NCBI GenBank assembly: GCA_023405135.1
Contig: JAEXYZ010000078.1
Location: forward strand, 1 to 30,605
Direction of reading: 5' to 3'
Length of the DNA stretch: 30,605 nt
From: Bacillota bacterium
Lineage (GTDB): Bacteria; Bacillota; Bacilli; Bacillales_A; Planococcaceae
Shown: positions 16,062-24,366 of the stretch, in pieces
How positions within the stretch are numbered: the first letter of the stretch is position 1
Layout of the letters: every line of letters starts with the position of its first letter
The notes under the pieces: model-generated
Databases searched by the model: none
What the model was told of the DNA's origin: nothing
What the model saw: the letters and a program-made list of their open reading frames with translations, nothing else
Translations under genes and position numbers: made by a program

Positions 16062-16166
16062 TGTCGGGATTTACGTCAAGTTTGTCGGGAATAATTCGAA
16101 AATTGTCGGGATTAACTTCAAAAATGTCGGGATTATCCCTCAATTTGTCGGGATTCTAATTATTTA
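16062..16166. repeat. Five tandem copies of a 21-bp repeat with invariant TGTCGGGA
   Basis: TGTCGGGA begins at 16062, 16083, 16104, 16125 and 16146, exactly 21 bp apart each time. The remaining 13 bp of each unit are AT-rich and variable, near TTAANTTCAAAAT. Copies 1-4 are close to one another and the last decays after the core. 21 bp is two helical turns, so the cores lie on one face of the DNA. The array lies between the ABC operon terminator and the end of ylaI. No direct ribosomal or CRISPR explanation applies. Confidence 0.9.
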
Positions 16167-16167
16167 A

Positions 16168-16371
16168 TTAGAACTCCTCATCAATCGGTGAGGAGGTGCG
16201 GAATAGGCGGAAGTTGCCTGTCGCTAGTCTTGCTTCTGTATTAATTGCAATTCGTTCATGGCATTGTTCGCACATGTACGTATGAATTGGACGGTTACGC
16301 AATTTTTTTGCTAACGGTAAGTCATCGTTAAGATTATTAATTGAATCACAAATGACACATTTGACTCGCAT
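16168..16371 (-). CDS. ylaI: YlaI: DUF2197 zinc-ribbon-like small protein
   Basis: The 67-residue product carries two Cys pairs, C5-x2-C8 and C34-x2-C37, likely to bind one zinc, within MRVKCVICDS and HTYMCEQCHER. This matches the YlaI/DUF2197 family of Bacillales, function unknown. On the minus strand ACGGAGGAAAT precedes the ATG at 16371 and overlaps the stop codon of the upstream gene, from which it is separated by 15 bp. The pair is probably one transcript. The 21-bp repeats lie directly behind its stop. Confidence 0.88.
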   Translation of the reverse strand: MRVKCVICDSINNLNDDLPLAKKLRNRPIHTYMCEQCHERIAINTEARLATGNFRLFRTSSPIDEEF

Positions 16372-16386
16372 CAGATTTCCTCCGTT

Positions 16387-16887
16387 CTATTCAACGCGAA
16401 TGGCTGATACGTTTTTAATTGGATTATCGATGTTTGACCCGTCGGAAAAAATAATATGGACAGGACCGCCATCAGTAATTGGTTTACCATCTTGGCTATA
16501 CTTGAAAATTAAAGTATATGCTTCATCTATAGGAAATGCATGCTCACTGCCATCTTTTAATTCAAACACAACAGTAGTCGCGCTGTGATCAATTTCAGCA
16601 TTGTTTAAAAAATATTTAATTTCCATGCCGAATGTTCCTGTTTTCATTCCTTGACGATCAAATTTTCTTTCTGTTTTTAATGTTGGTGGGAAAACAGCAC
16701 CTTCCATAATTTCACGAGACCAATGCGCGCCAGCATTTTTTAAATAAACAGTCTCTTCATCCTCTTCCTCTTGACGATTTGTGAAATAAGTATTTAAATC
16801 TAGTCTACGATCGTCGAATATCCAAACAGTTGGATCTAATGTAATCTTATATTTAACGGCACCTTTAATTGGTATAATATTTTCCAT
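16387..16887 (-). CDS. Conserved Bacillales protein of unknown function, upstream of ylaI
   Basis: The 166-residue product appears soluble, without a signal peptide. It begins MENIIPIKGAVKYKITLDPT, has an acidic run (RQEEEDEETVYL) followed by NAGAHWSREIMEGAVFPPT, and ends with a DGGPVHIIFSDGSN segment. Similar Bacillus proteins are, as I recall, often labelled peptidyl-prolyl isomerase without support. The GGPVHII-like motif resembles one in sulfite-oxidase-fold proteins, a weak hint only. An in-frame ATG at 16965 is rejected because TAGGGGGAA lies before the ATG at 16887. It is likely the first gene of a two-gene operon with ylaI. Confidence 0.75.
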   Translation of the reverse strand: MENIIPIKGAVKYKITLDPTVWIFDDRRLDLNTYFTNRQEEEDEETVYLKNAGAHWSREIMEGAVFPPTLKTERKFDRQGMKTGTFGMEIKYFLNNAEIDHSATTVVFELKDGSEHAFPIDEAYTLIFKYSQDGKPITDGGPVHIIFSDGSNIDNPIKNVSAIRVE

Positions 16888-17065
16888 AATGATGGTTCCC
16901 CCTAATCTATATGTCATGTACAGTATAACGCTTGTAACGGTAATTAATAAAGAATTATAAATCAATTGTTGTATTTTCTTGCTATTGGACTTGCATTTTT
17001 AACAGCTTAAAGATAAACTTTATTAAGATAGAATAGAAGAAATATCAAATGATGGGGGCGTCCTC

Positions 17066-17347
17066 ATGGATACGAAACGTCAAGCTTCCTTCCAGGAACA
17101 AGCTTTGGAATTGCTGCTTAAGGATGCAGATAAAATTGCACGTTTAATAAAAGTTCAAATGGATCATTTAACAATGCCATCATGTCCTTTATATGAAGAA
17201 GTATTAGATACACAAATGTTTGGCTTATCACGTGAAATTGATTTTGCTGTAAAGCTAGGATTGGTTGATCGTGAACGAGGTAAAGAAATTCTTGATACAT
17301 TAGAAAAAGAACTTTCTTTACTGCATGAAGCATACACAAACAAATAA
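17066..17347 (+). CDS. ylaN: YlaN: UPF0358 family protein, iron-homeostasis factor
   Basis: The 93-residue helical protein matches YlaN closely (QALELLLKDADKIARLIKVQ, MPSCPLYEEVLDTQMFGLSR). In B. subtilis YlaN is needed for growth unless iron is supplied and acts on the iron repressor Fur; that role is taken from the family, not seen here. GATGGGGGCG (17050-17059) precedes the ATG. It stands before ftsW as in B. subtilis and ends at its own terminator. Confidence 0.93.
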   Translation: MDTKRQASFQEQALELLLKDADKIARLIKVQMDHLTMPSCPLYEEVLDTQMFGLSREIDFAVKLGLVDRERGKEILDTLEKELSLLHEAYTNK

Positions 17348-17348
17348 T

Positions 17349-17386
17349 AAAAAACTCAAACGCTTTTTGCGATTTGAGTTTTTTTT
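17349..17386 (+). terminator. Rho-independent terminator between ylaN and ftsW
   Basis: The stem AAAAACTCAAACGC/GCGATTTGAGTTTTT (one bulged A) is followed by a T run. Confidence 0.82.
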
Positions 17387-17407
17387 CTAAGAAGAGGTAT
17401 TGGAAAT

Positions 17408-18583
17408 ATGAGAAAATATTTAGCTCATTATGTAAGAAATTTTGATTATCCATTATTTTTTACGTATGTATTTTTATGTATATTTGGACTTGTTATGATT
17501 TATAGTGCGAGTATGATGGTTGCGATAGTTTATGAAGAGCAAAATCCTGATTATTTTTATATGAAACAATTTCGAAATTTAGTAGTAGCGGGTTTGGCAT
17601 TTATTATTGGTGCTTTTTTCCCCTATAAGCATTATAGTAATAAGAAACTCATGGTAGTCCTTCTAACAATTATGATGGTTTTACTATTTTGGGTTTGGAA
17701 TTTTGGAATTGGGGAACAAGAAACTGGATCAAGAAGTTGGATTAATTTAGGCATAATGCAGTTTCAACCATCTGAATTTGCAAAACTATTTATAATCTTA
17801 TATTTTTCAGGTGCCTTTTATAGAAAAAGTTTAAATAATCCGATGGAAAACTTAGGTCCTAATAATATTATTTACCCTATTTTAGTATGGTTAGTAGTTA
17901 TTTTCTGTGTTGCAAATGAAACGGATTTAGGAGCAATGTTAATCATATCTGGTATTGCTATATCTGTAGTTGCAGCAAGTGGAATTCAATTTAAAAAGTT
18001 TATAAAATTTTTTGCTGTTCTTGCTGGTTTCGGTTCGGCAATAATAGGTTTACTCCTTTTAATTAAAGGAGATGAAATTTTAACTGGTAGTCGGATCGGT
18101 CGTATTCAATCGTTTTTAAATCCTTTTGAATATGAAAGTGGTTCTAGCTATCAAATTATTAATGGCTATATTGCAATAGGTTCTGGTGGCCTAGAAGGGG
18201 TAGGTATTGGTCAATCCATTCAAAAGCTAGGTTATTTACCAGAGCCTCATACCGATTTTATAATGGCAATTATTGCGGAAGAATTGGGTATTTTTGGTGT
18301 GATTATTGTATTAGGTGGACTTGGATTTATTGTATTTCGCTCAATGGTGATTGCATTAAAGGCAAAGGATCCACTTGCGCGAATGATTGCTGCTGGGATT
18401 GCTAGCTGGATTGCTGTACAAACGTTTGTTAATTTAGGGGGATTATCGGGGTTAATCCCGTTAACCGGTGTAACGCTTCCTTTTATAAGCTATGGCGGTA
18501 CATCTATATTATTGCTATCTTTTGCGATGGGAATATTAATTAATATTTCCATGTATGTAAAGCTAGAAAAAAAGAAGGGGTAA
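17408..18583 (+). CDS. ftsW: FtsW: lipid II glycan polymerase of the divisome (SEDS family)
   Basis: The 391-residue protein has about ten membrane segments and SEDS-family landmarks. These are FGLVMIYSAS near the N-terminus, SWINLGIMQFQPSEFAKL, ANETDLGAMLI, the GGLEGVGIGQSIQKLGYLPE loop followed by HTDFIMAIIAEELG, and a C-terminal LPFISYGGTS. It polymerises peptidoglycan glycan strands with a class B PBP at the septum. FtsW rather than RodA is favoured by its place directly before pycA, as in B. subtilis. AGAGGT (17392-17397) precedes the ATG. pycA follows after 12 bp. Confidence 0.94.
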   Translation: MRKYLAHYVRNFDYPLFFTYVFLCIFGLVMIYSASMMVAIVYEEQNPDYFYMKQFRNLVVAGLAFIIGAFFPYKHYSNKKLMVVLLTIMMVLLFWVWNFGIGEQETGSRSWINLGIMQFQPSEFAKLFIILYFSGAFYRKSLNNPMENLGPNNIIYPILVWLVVIFCVANETDLGAMLIISGIAISVVAASGIQFKKFIKFFAVLAGFGSAIIGLLLLIKGDEILTGSRIGRIQSFLNPFEYESGSSYQIINGYIAIGSGGLEGVGIGQSIQKLGYLPEPHTDFIMAIIAEELGIFGVIIVLGGLGFIVFRSMVIALKAKDPLARMIAAGIASWIAVQTFVNLGGLSGLIPLTGVTLPFISYGGTSILLLSFAMGILINISMYVKLEKKKG

Positions 18584-18595
18584 GGGAGAATTTGT

Positions 18596-21500
18596 ATGCA
18601 AAAAATTAATAAGATTTTAGTAGCAAATCGTGGAGAAATCGCAATTAGAATTTTTCGAGCATGTAATGAACTTAAATTGAAAACGGTTGCGATATATTCT
18701 AGGGAAGATAGTGGATCACATCACCGCTATAAGTCGGATGAATCTTACCTCGTCGGTGCAGGAAAAAAACCAATAGATGCTTATTTAGATATTGAAGGCA
18801 TTATTGAAATTGCGAAGCATGCTGAGGTTGATGCAATTCACCCAGGCTATGGTTTTTTATCTGAAAATGTCGAATTTGCAAGACGTTGTGAAGAAGAAGG
18901 AATTATTTTTATCGGTCCAACATCTAAGCATTTAGACATGTTTGGTGACAAAGTTAAAGCAAGAGAGCAGGCTATTCAAGCAAACATTCCGGTTATTCCT
19001 GGAACAGATGGACCAGTGAAATCTATTGAAGAAGTAATTGAATTTGGTGAAAAATATGGTTATCCATTAATGATCAAAGCTGCACTTGGTGGCGGTGGAC
19101 GAGGTATGCGTCTCGTACAGTCAAAAGAAGAGCTAGCATCTGCTTTTGAACGAGCAAAGTCAGAAGCAAAAGCTGCTTTTGGTTCTGATGATGTATATGT
19201 TGAAAAGGCGATTATTAAACCGAAACATATCGAAGTTCAAATATTAGGTGACACAGCAGGTAATATTGTACATCTTTATGAACGTGACTGTTCAATTCAA
19301 AGACGACATCAAAAAGTTGTTGAAATTGCACCATCGAATTCTATTTCAGCAGATTTAAGAAATCGTATATGTGAAGCAGCAGTAAAATTAATGGCGAATG
19401 TACAGTACATAAACGCAGGGACTGTCGAGTTTTTAGTTGCCGATAATGATTTTTATTTTATTGAAGTAAATCCTAGAATTCAGGTTGAACATACAATTAC
19501 AGAAATGATTACAGGGATTGATATTGTCCATGCACAAATAAAAATTGCAGAGGGGCATCAAATTCATTCAGAGGAAATTGGTATCCCTGCGCAAAATGAA
19601 ATTCCTTTATTTGGCTATGCAATTCAGTCGCGAGTGACAACGGAAGATCCTGCAAATGATTTTATGCCAGATACAGGAAAGCTAATGGTATATCGTTCAA
19701 GCGGTGGTTTTGGGGTTCGTTTAGACGCAGGAAATGGTTTCCAAGGAGCTGTTGTAACACCTTTTTATGATTCATTACTCGTAAAAATTTCGACTTGGGG
19801 TATGACATTTAAAGAAGCATCCGCAAAAATGCACCGTAATTTACGGGAATTCCGTATTCGTGGTGTAAAAACGAATATTCCGTTTTTAGAAAATGTAGTG
19901 TTGCATGAAAAATTTATTAGTGGTGTATTTGATACAAGCTTTATTGATACAACACCTGAATTATTTGATTTCCCTGAAAGAAAAGATAGAGGAACAAAAT
20001 TATTAAATTATATTGGTAATGTCACGTTAAATGGTTTCCCAGGAATTGAAAAGCGAACAAAACCAATTTTAGTTCAACCAAATAAACCGAAAATAGATAT
20101 TATGACAACATCTATTCCAAACGGTACGAAACAAATTTTAGATGAACTTGGAGCAGAAGGGTTAGTCAAGTGGGTTAAAGAACAAAAAGAAGTATTGTTA
20201 ACAGATACGACTTTCCGTGATGCGCATCAATCGTTACTTGCTACACGTGTTCGTTCACAAGACATGTTCCAAATAGCAGATTATAATGCGAGAATGTTGC
20301 ATGATTTCTTCTCCTTCGAGCTATGGGGGGGAGCGACATTTGATGTGTCGTATCGCTTCTTAAAAGAGGACCCATGGGCACGTTTAGAAAAGCTTCGAGA
20401 ACAAATGCCAAATGTTTTATTCCAAATGTTATTGCGTGGAGCTAATGCAGTAGGATATAAAAACTATCCAGATAATTTAATTCGTGAATTCATTAGAGAA
20501 TCTGCTGCTGCTGGTATCGATGTGTTCAGAATTTTCGATAGTTTAAACTGGATTAAAGGAATGGAAGTTGCAATTGATGAAGTACGTCAAACTGGAAAAA
20601 TCGCAGAAGCTGCTATTTGTTACACAGGAGATATTTTCGATGAATCTCGGGCAAAATACTCTGTTCAATATTATAAGGAAATGGCTAAAGAACTAGAAGC
20701 AGCAGGTGCTCATATTTTAGCGATTAAAGATATGGCAGGTTTACTTAAACCAGAAGCTTCATATCGTTTAATTTCCGAATTAAAAGAGACTACGGATCTT
20801 CCAATTCATCTTCATACCCATGATACAAGTGGCAATGGAATTTATACGTATGCAAAAGCAATTGAAGCAGGTGTAGATATTATTGATACTGCTCTTGGCT
20901 CAATGTCAGGCTTAACGTCTCAGCCAAGTGCAAATTCTTTATATTACGCAATGCAAGGAAGTAATCGTCAAGTTCGTGCAAATATTGAATCGTTAGAACA
21001 GCTATCTTACTATTGGGAAGATGTTCGTTCGTTTTACAGTGATTTTGAAAGTGGTATGAAAAGTCCACATTCAGAAATTTATGTTCATGAAATGCCAGGT
21101 GGACAATATAGTAACCTTCAACAGCAAGCAAAGGCAGTAGGTCTTGGTGATCGCTGGGATGAAGTGAAAAAAATGTATTCTCGTGTAAACTTGTTGTTTG
21201 GAGATATTGTTAAAGTAACACCTTCTTCAAAAGTAGTAGGTGATATGGCATTATTTATGGTACAAAATGATTTAAATGAGGAGAACATTTTCACACGAGG
21301 TTTAACAATTGATTTCCCTGATTCTGTTGTTGAATTTTTCCAAGGTTATTTAGGTCAAGTACATGGAGGGTTCCCAGAAGAGCTTCAAAAGGTTATTTTA
21401 AAAGATAGAAAAGCAATTACAGTAAGACCTGGTGAATTATTAGAGCCAATTAATTTTGAAGAGCTTACACAAACACTCGAAAAGAAATTTGGTCGTCATG

Positions 21501-22033
21501 TATCGAAGCAAGATGTTTTAGCTTACGCATTATATCCAAAAGTGTTTGAAGATTATTTAACAGCTACAGATTTATTTGGTGATATATCTGTATTAGATAC
21601 ACCAACGTTTTTATATGGTTTAAAATTAGGTGAAGAAATTGAAGTAGAGATAGAAAAAGGTAAAACTTTAATTGTTAAATTAATTGAAATTGGTGAGCCT
21701 CAACACGATGGAACACGCGTCATGTATTTTGAGCTAAATGGACAGTCACGAGAACTAGTGATTCAAGACTTAACAGTTGAAGTAGATGGCAGTATTGCAT
21801 TAAAGGCAGATCCAAGTAATCCGAATCAAATCGGAGCTACAATGCCTGGTACAGTATTAAAAGTTGTCGTTTCAAAAGGTAGCCCAGTTAAGCGCGGCGA
21901 CCATTTACTAATAACAGAAGCGATGAAAATGGAAACGACAGTGCAAGCACCGAAAGATGGTATCGTAAAAGAAGTGTATGCCCAAGCGGGAGATGCAATC
22001 TCAACAGGGGACTTACTAATTGAATTAGAATAA
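18596..22033 (+). CDS. pycA: PycA: pyruvate carboxylase
   Basis: This 1145-residue, single-chain enzyme makes oxaloacetate from pyruvate, bicarbonate and ATP, refilling the TCA cycle. The domains in order are biotin carboxylase (about 1-450, ATP-grasp glycine loop GGGGRGM at 165-171), carboxyltransferase (from about 535, LLTDTTFRDAHQSL; metal/carbamyl-lysine region AIKDMAGLLKP with K711) and a C-terminal biotinyl domain with EAMKM, where K1111 is the biotinylated residue. Length and order match Bacillus PycA, and no frameshift is seen. AAGGGAGAA precedes the ATG. It ends at a perfect terminator shared with ctaA. Confidence 0.97.
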   Translation: MQKINKILVANRGEIAIRIFRACNELKLKTVAIYSREDSGSHHRYKSDESYLVGAGKKPIDAYLDIEGIIEIAKHAEVDAIHPGYGFLSENVEFARRCEEEGIIFIGPTSKHLDMFGDKVKAREQAIQANIPVIPGTDGPVKSIEEVIEFGEKYGYPLMIKAALGGGGRGMRLVQSKEELASAFERAKSEAKAAFGSDDVYVEKAIIKPKHIEVQILGDTAGNIVHLYERDCSIQRRHQKVVEIAPSNSISADLRNRICEAAVKLMANVQYINAGTVEFLVADNDFYFIEVNPRIQVEHTITEMITGIDIVHAQIKIAEGHQIHSEEIGIPAQNEIPLFGYAIQSRVTTEDPANDFMPDTGKLMVYRSSGGFGVRLDAGNGFQGAVVTPFYDSLLVKISTWGMTFKEASAKMHRNLREFRIRGVKTNIPFLENVVLHEKFISGVFDTSFIDTTPELFDFPERKDRGTKLLNYIGNVTLNGFPGIEKRTKPILVQPNKPKIDIMTTSIPNGTKQILDELGAEGLVKWVKEQKEVLLTDTTFRDAHQSLLATRVRSQDMFQIADYNARMLHDFFSFELWGGATFDVSYRFLKEDPWARLEKLREQMPNVLFQMLLRGANAVGYKNYPDNLIREFIRESAAAGIDVFRIFDSLNWIKGMEVAIDEVRQTGKIAEAAICYTGDIFDESRAKYSVQYYKEMAKELEAAGAHILAIKDMAGLLKPEASYRLISELKETTDLPIHLHTHDTSGNGIYTYAKAIEAGVDIIDTALGSMSGLTSQPSANSLYYAMQGSNRQVRANIESLEQLSYYWEDVRSFYSDFESGMKSPHSEIYVHEMPGGQYSNLQQQAKAVGLGDRWDEVKKMYSRVNLLFGDIVKVTPSSKVVGDMALFMVQNDLNEENIFTRGLTIDFPDSVVEFFQGYLGQVHGGFPEELQKVILKDRKAITVRPGELLEPINFEELTQTLEKKFGRHVSKQDVLAYALYPKVFEDYLTATDLFGDISVLDTPTFLYGLKLGEEIEVEIEKGKTLIVKLIEIGEPQHDGTRVMYFELNGQSRELVIQDLTVEVDGSIALKADPSNPNQIGATMPGTVLKVVVSKGSPVKRGDHLLITEAMKMETTVQAPKDGIVKEVYAQAGDAISTGDLLIELE

Positions 22034-22047
22034 TTTATTAGAAATTA

Positions 22048-22077
22048 AAAAGTGTAGCGGTTTTCCGCTACACTTTT
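22048..22077. terminator. Bidirectional terminator between pycA and ctaA
   Basis: A perfect 13-bp stem with a TTTT loop (22048-22060 with 22065-22077). The right arm runs into the ctaA stop codon (22078-22076), so one hairpin closes both convergent genes. Confidence 0.9.
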
Positions 22078-23008
22078 AGTTTCTATTTTTTTCATTATGT
22101 TTGCTACGTGCGATAAGTAAAATCATGTAACAGAATAAGCCGAATAATAAAGAAATAAATAATGAATGTAATAAAGATACAATTAAGTTAAGTCGAGTAA
22201 AGATGATGAGCATTCCTGCTGTTATTTGCAACACAACTATAATAAAGGAAATAATCCATCCCCAATAAATAACACGCTGATCTTTATAATTTTTTATAGC
22301 GTGTATTGTAATGTATGTAATCCAAACAAAAATTAAAAGAACTGCTAACCGATGTGACATTTGCACCCAAACATACATATTGTCAGGCATTGCAAAGGGT
22401 TGTTCATTATTACAAAACGGCCAATCAAGACAAACTAAACTAGATTCTGTATGGCGGACTAATGCACCTGTATAAACTACAATATATGAATATAACGTCA
22501 CACCAATTGTATGCCATTTTAGTCGTTTGCCAACAAATACTTTATCAGCATCGAATTTTGTATCTACTTCAAAAACAATCATTGAAAGTAGTAATACTGC
22601 AGCAAATGAAATTAAAGAAATACCAAAATGGAGTGCGAGGATAAAATCACCTTGTCCCCATAAAACTTGTGCTGCACCAATTAATGCTTGGGCCACTAAG
22701 AAAAAGATTGCTAAAAAGCCTAAAAATTTAACTTCGCGAATATGCCCAAGTGCTCGCCAAGTCCAAATAACTAAAATAAGAACTAGAATTGAAACAGCAC
22801 CAGTTACAAAACGATGAGAAAATTCTATTAATACTTCTGGTGTAATTTCTTTTGGTATAAGAGAACCGTTACAATCTGGCCAATTTCGACCACAGCCTAA
22901 ACCACTATCGGTTTTTGTAACCAGTGCTCCTCCTAATAGGATAAGTAACATACCGAGGGTTGTAGCAAAAGCAATCCACTTTAATAATTTACTATATTTA
23001 TATTGCAT
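22076..23008 (-). CDS. ctaA: CtaA: heme A synthase
   Basis: The 310-residue protein has eight hydrophobic segments. It has four invariant-type histidines (H65 in EFSHRF, H127, H219 in MSHRL, H281 in LLHSL) and two extracellular Cys pairs (C39/C46 and C193/C199). These are the CtaA features for oxidising heme O to heme A in the membrane. An in-frame ATG at 23104 would add 32 residues. The ATG at 23008 is preferred because AGGTGG lies 9 nt before it and the N-terminus then matches the family. It diverges from ctaB, whose product supplies heme O. Confidence 0.95.
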   Translation of the reverse strand: MQYKYSKLLKWIAFATTLGMLLILLGGALVTKTDSGLGCGRNWPDCNGSLIPKEITPEVLIEFSHRFVTGAVSILVLILVIWTWRALGHIREVKFLGFLAIFFLVAQALIGAAQVLWGQGDFILALHFGISLISFAAVLLLSMIVFEVDTKFDADKVFVGKRLKWHTIGVTLYSYIVVYTGALVRHTESSLVCLDWPFCNNEQPFAMPDNMYVWVQMSHRLAVLLIFVWITYITIHAIKNYKDQRVIYWGWIISFIIVVLQITAGMLIIFTRLNLIVSLLHSLFISLLFGLFCYMILLIARSKHNEKNRN

Positions 23009-23069
23009 CGTTATAAGCCACCTACTTTGTCTATAAACCACGCTTACAAAAAGCGTCTCTGCTTTTATG

Positions 23070-23098
23070 ATGATAGCGAATAAATAACGAAAAGACAA
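23070..23098 (-). promoter_or_regulatory. Candidate ctaA promoter
   Basis: On the minus strand TTGTCT (23098-23093), 17 bp, TATCAT (23075-23070). The leader between it and ctaA contains a 6-bp hairpin (23040-23045 with 23051-23056). Confidence 0.5.
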
Positions 23099-23115
23099 CT
23101 TCAAACGAAATAACG

Positions 23116-23176
23116 TTTGTTAAAGGTATATGCTTTTCACAAATTGTTCATAAATTCGTGCTTTTACTTTCACAAA
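23116..23176. promoter_or_regulatory. Candidate ResD-binding boxes in the ctaA-ctaB divergent region
   Basis: Two exact TTTGTGAA boxes lie on the minus strand (23143-23136 and 23176-23169), 33 bp apart, or about three helical turns. A related TTTGTTAA is at 23116-23123 on the plus strand. They lie upstream of the ctaA -35 element. ResD, the respiration response regulator, controls ctaA in B. subtilis and recognises TTTGTGAAT-like sites. Matched by eye only. Confidence 0.45.
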
Positions 23177-23252
23177 TATTACATGAAAATGCATTACTAT
23201 ATAACTGTTATTTTCACTATTTGCTAGCACTGTAAGCATTTTAGCAAACTTA

Positions 23253-23297
23253 ATCGAAATTTTGCGTAATGTCTAGAAATCGCGGACAAATTTCGAT
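23253..23297. repeat. 10-bp perfect inverted repeat upstream of ctaB
   Basis: ATCGAAATTT (23253-23262) and AAATTTCGAT (23288-23297) flank a 25-bp spacer, 50 bp before the ctaB start. It may be an operator or leader hairpin. No clear -35/-10 pair for ctaB could be picked. Confidence 0.4.
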
Positions 23298-23348
23298 ATA
23301 GTAATTGTTAGCGGAATATGCCTTACAAAAATGAAAGGGGGGGGCAAA

Positions 23349-24266
23349 ATGTCAAACGGTCGAGCGATAACCGCTACAGGAGAAGGTAAGCCGAAGACGA
23401 CTCCGTTTATTAAAGACTTTCTTGCACTTATAAAGATTGGGATTGTTAATTCGAATTTAGTGACAACATTAACTGGAATGTGGCTAGCGTTTCAAGTTAC
23501 TAATGGACACTTTTTACAGCAAATCGATTTGATAATATGTACATTGCTCGGTGCTGGATTAATCATCGGTGGCTCAGCTGCCATGAATAACTACATCGAT
23601 CAAGATATCGATCCAATTATGAAAAGAACGAAGTCGAGGCCTACAGTAACTGGTAGATTTAAGCAACGTGACGTTTTGACAATATCTCTTTCATTTTTAA
23701 TTGTAGGTGAAATTTTGTTATTTACGGCAACACCATCTGCCGGCATGTGGGGACTTGTTGGAATCTTAGCTTATGTAGTTCTATATTCATTGTGGTCTAA
23801 AAGAAAGTTTGTAAGCAATACAATAGTTGGGAGTATTTCCGGTGCTATACCGCCAATAATTGGTTGGTCTGCTATTGATCCATCACTTAGTTTAGAAGCG
23901 TTTGCGCTATTCTTGATTATGTTCGCATGGCAGCCGCCACACTTTTATTCACTTGCCATGAGACGTAATGAAGAATATCGAGCGGCAAATATACCAATGC
24001 TACCTGTAGTGAAAGGTTTTAAGCGAACAAAAATATCTATTGTTTTATGGATCTTGTTGCTTTTACCGTTACCATTACTTTTAGCCAAACTTGGTACAGG
24101 CTTTTTAATTTTGGCTACACTATTGAATGTAGGATGGCTGCTATTAGCAGTTCAAGGTTTTAACACAAAAGAAGATATAAAATGGGCAAACAAAATGTTT
24201 ATTTATTCCTTGAATCATATGACGATAATGTTTGTAGCAATTATTATCTTTTCTGTGTTTATCTAA
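23349..24266 (+). CDS. ctaB: CtaB: heme O synthase (protoheme IX farnesyltransferase)
   Basis: The 305-residue UbiA-family membrane enzyme attaches a farnesyl group to heme B to make heme O. The prenyl-diphosphate motif NNYIDQDID (80-88) followed by KRTKSRPTV, and the second polar loop MRRNEEYRAANIPMLP, are present, with about eight or nine membrane segments. The frame is open from an ATG at 23331, but that lies before a run of eight G (23337-23344) which is the Shine-Dalgarno sequence. The ATG at 23349 is therefore the start and gives the usual length. ctaC follows after 100 bp. Confidence 0.95.
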   Translation: MSNGRAITATGEGKPKTTPFIKDFLALIKIGIVNSNLVTTLTGMWLAFQVTNGHFLQQIDLIICTLLGAGLIIGGSAAMNNYIDQDIDPIMKRTKSRPTVTGRFKQRDVLTISLSFLIVGEILLFTATPSAGMWGLVGILAYVVLYSLWSKRKFVSNTIVGSISGAIPPIIGWSAIDPSLSLEAFALFLIMFAWQPPHFYSLAMRRNEEYRAANIPMLPVVKGFKRTKISIVLWILLLLPLPLLLAKLGTGFLILATLLNVGWLLLAVQGFNTKEDIKWANKMFIYSLNHMTIMFVAIIIFSVFI

Positions 24267-24366
24267 TTTTGGAATTCTTCTTTTAAAAAGGATTCATATA
24301 TAACTAAAAACCAAAGTCCTGGTTACACATGAAAATACAACAAAGAAAGAGGGGTTTAATTAAGCT

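Noticed and set aside
16062..16166. CRISPR array
   Set aside because: Only the first 8 bp of each 21-bp unit are invariant and the rest is AT-rich related sequence, far too short for repeat-spacer units; no cas genes are near.
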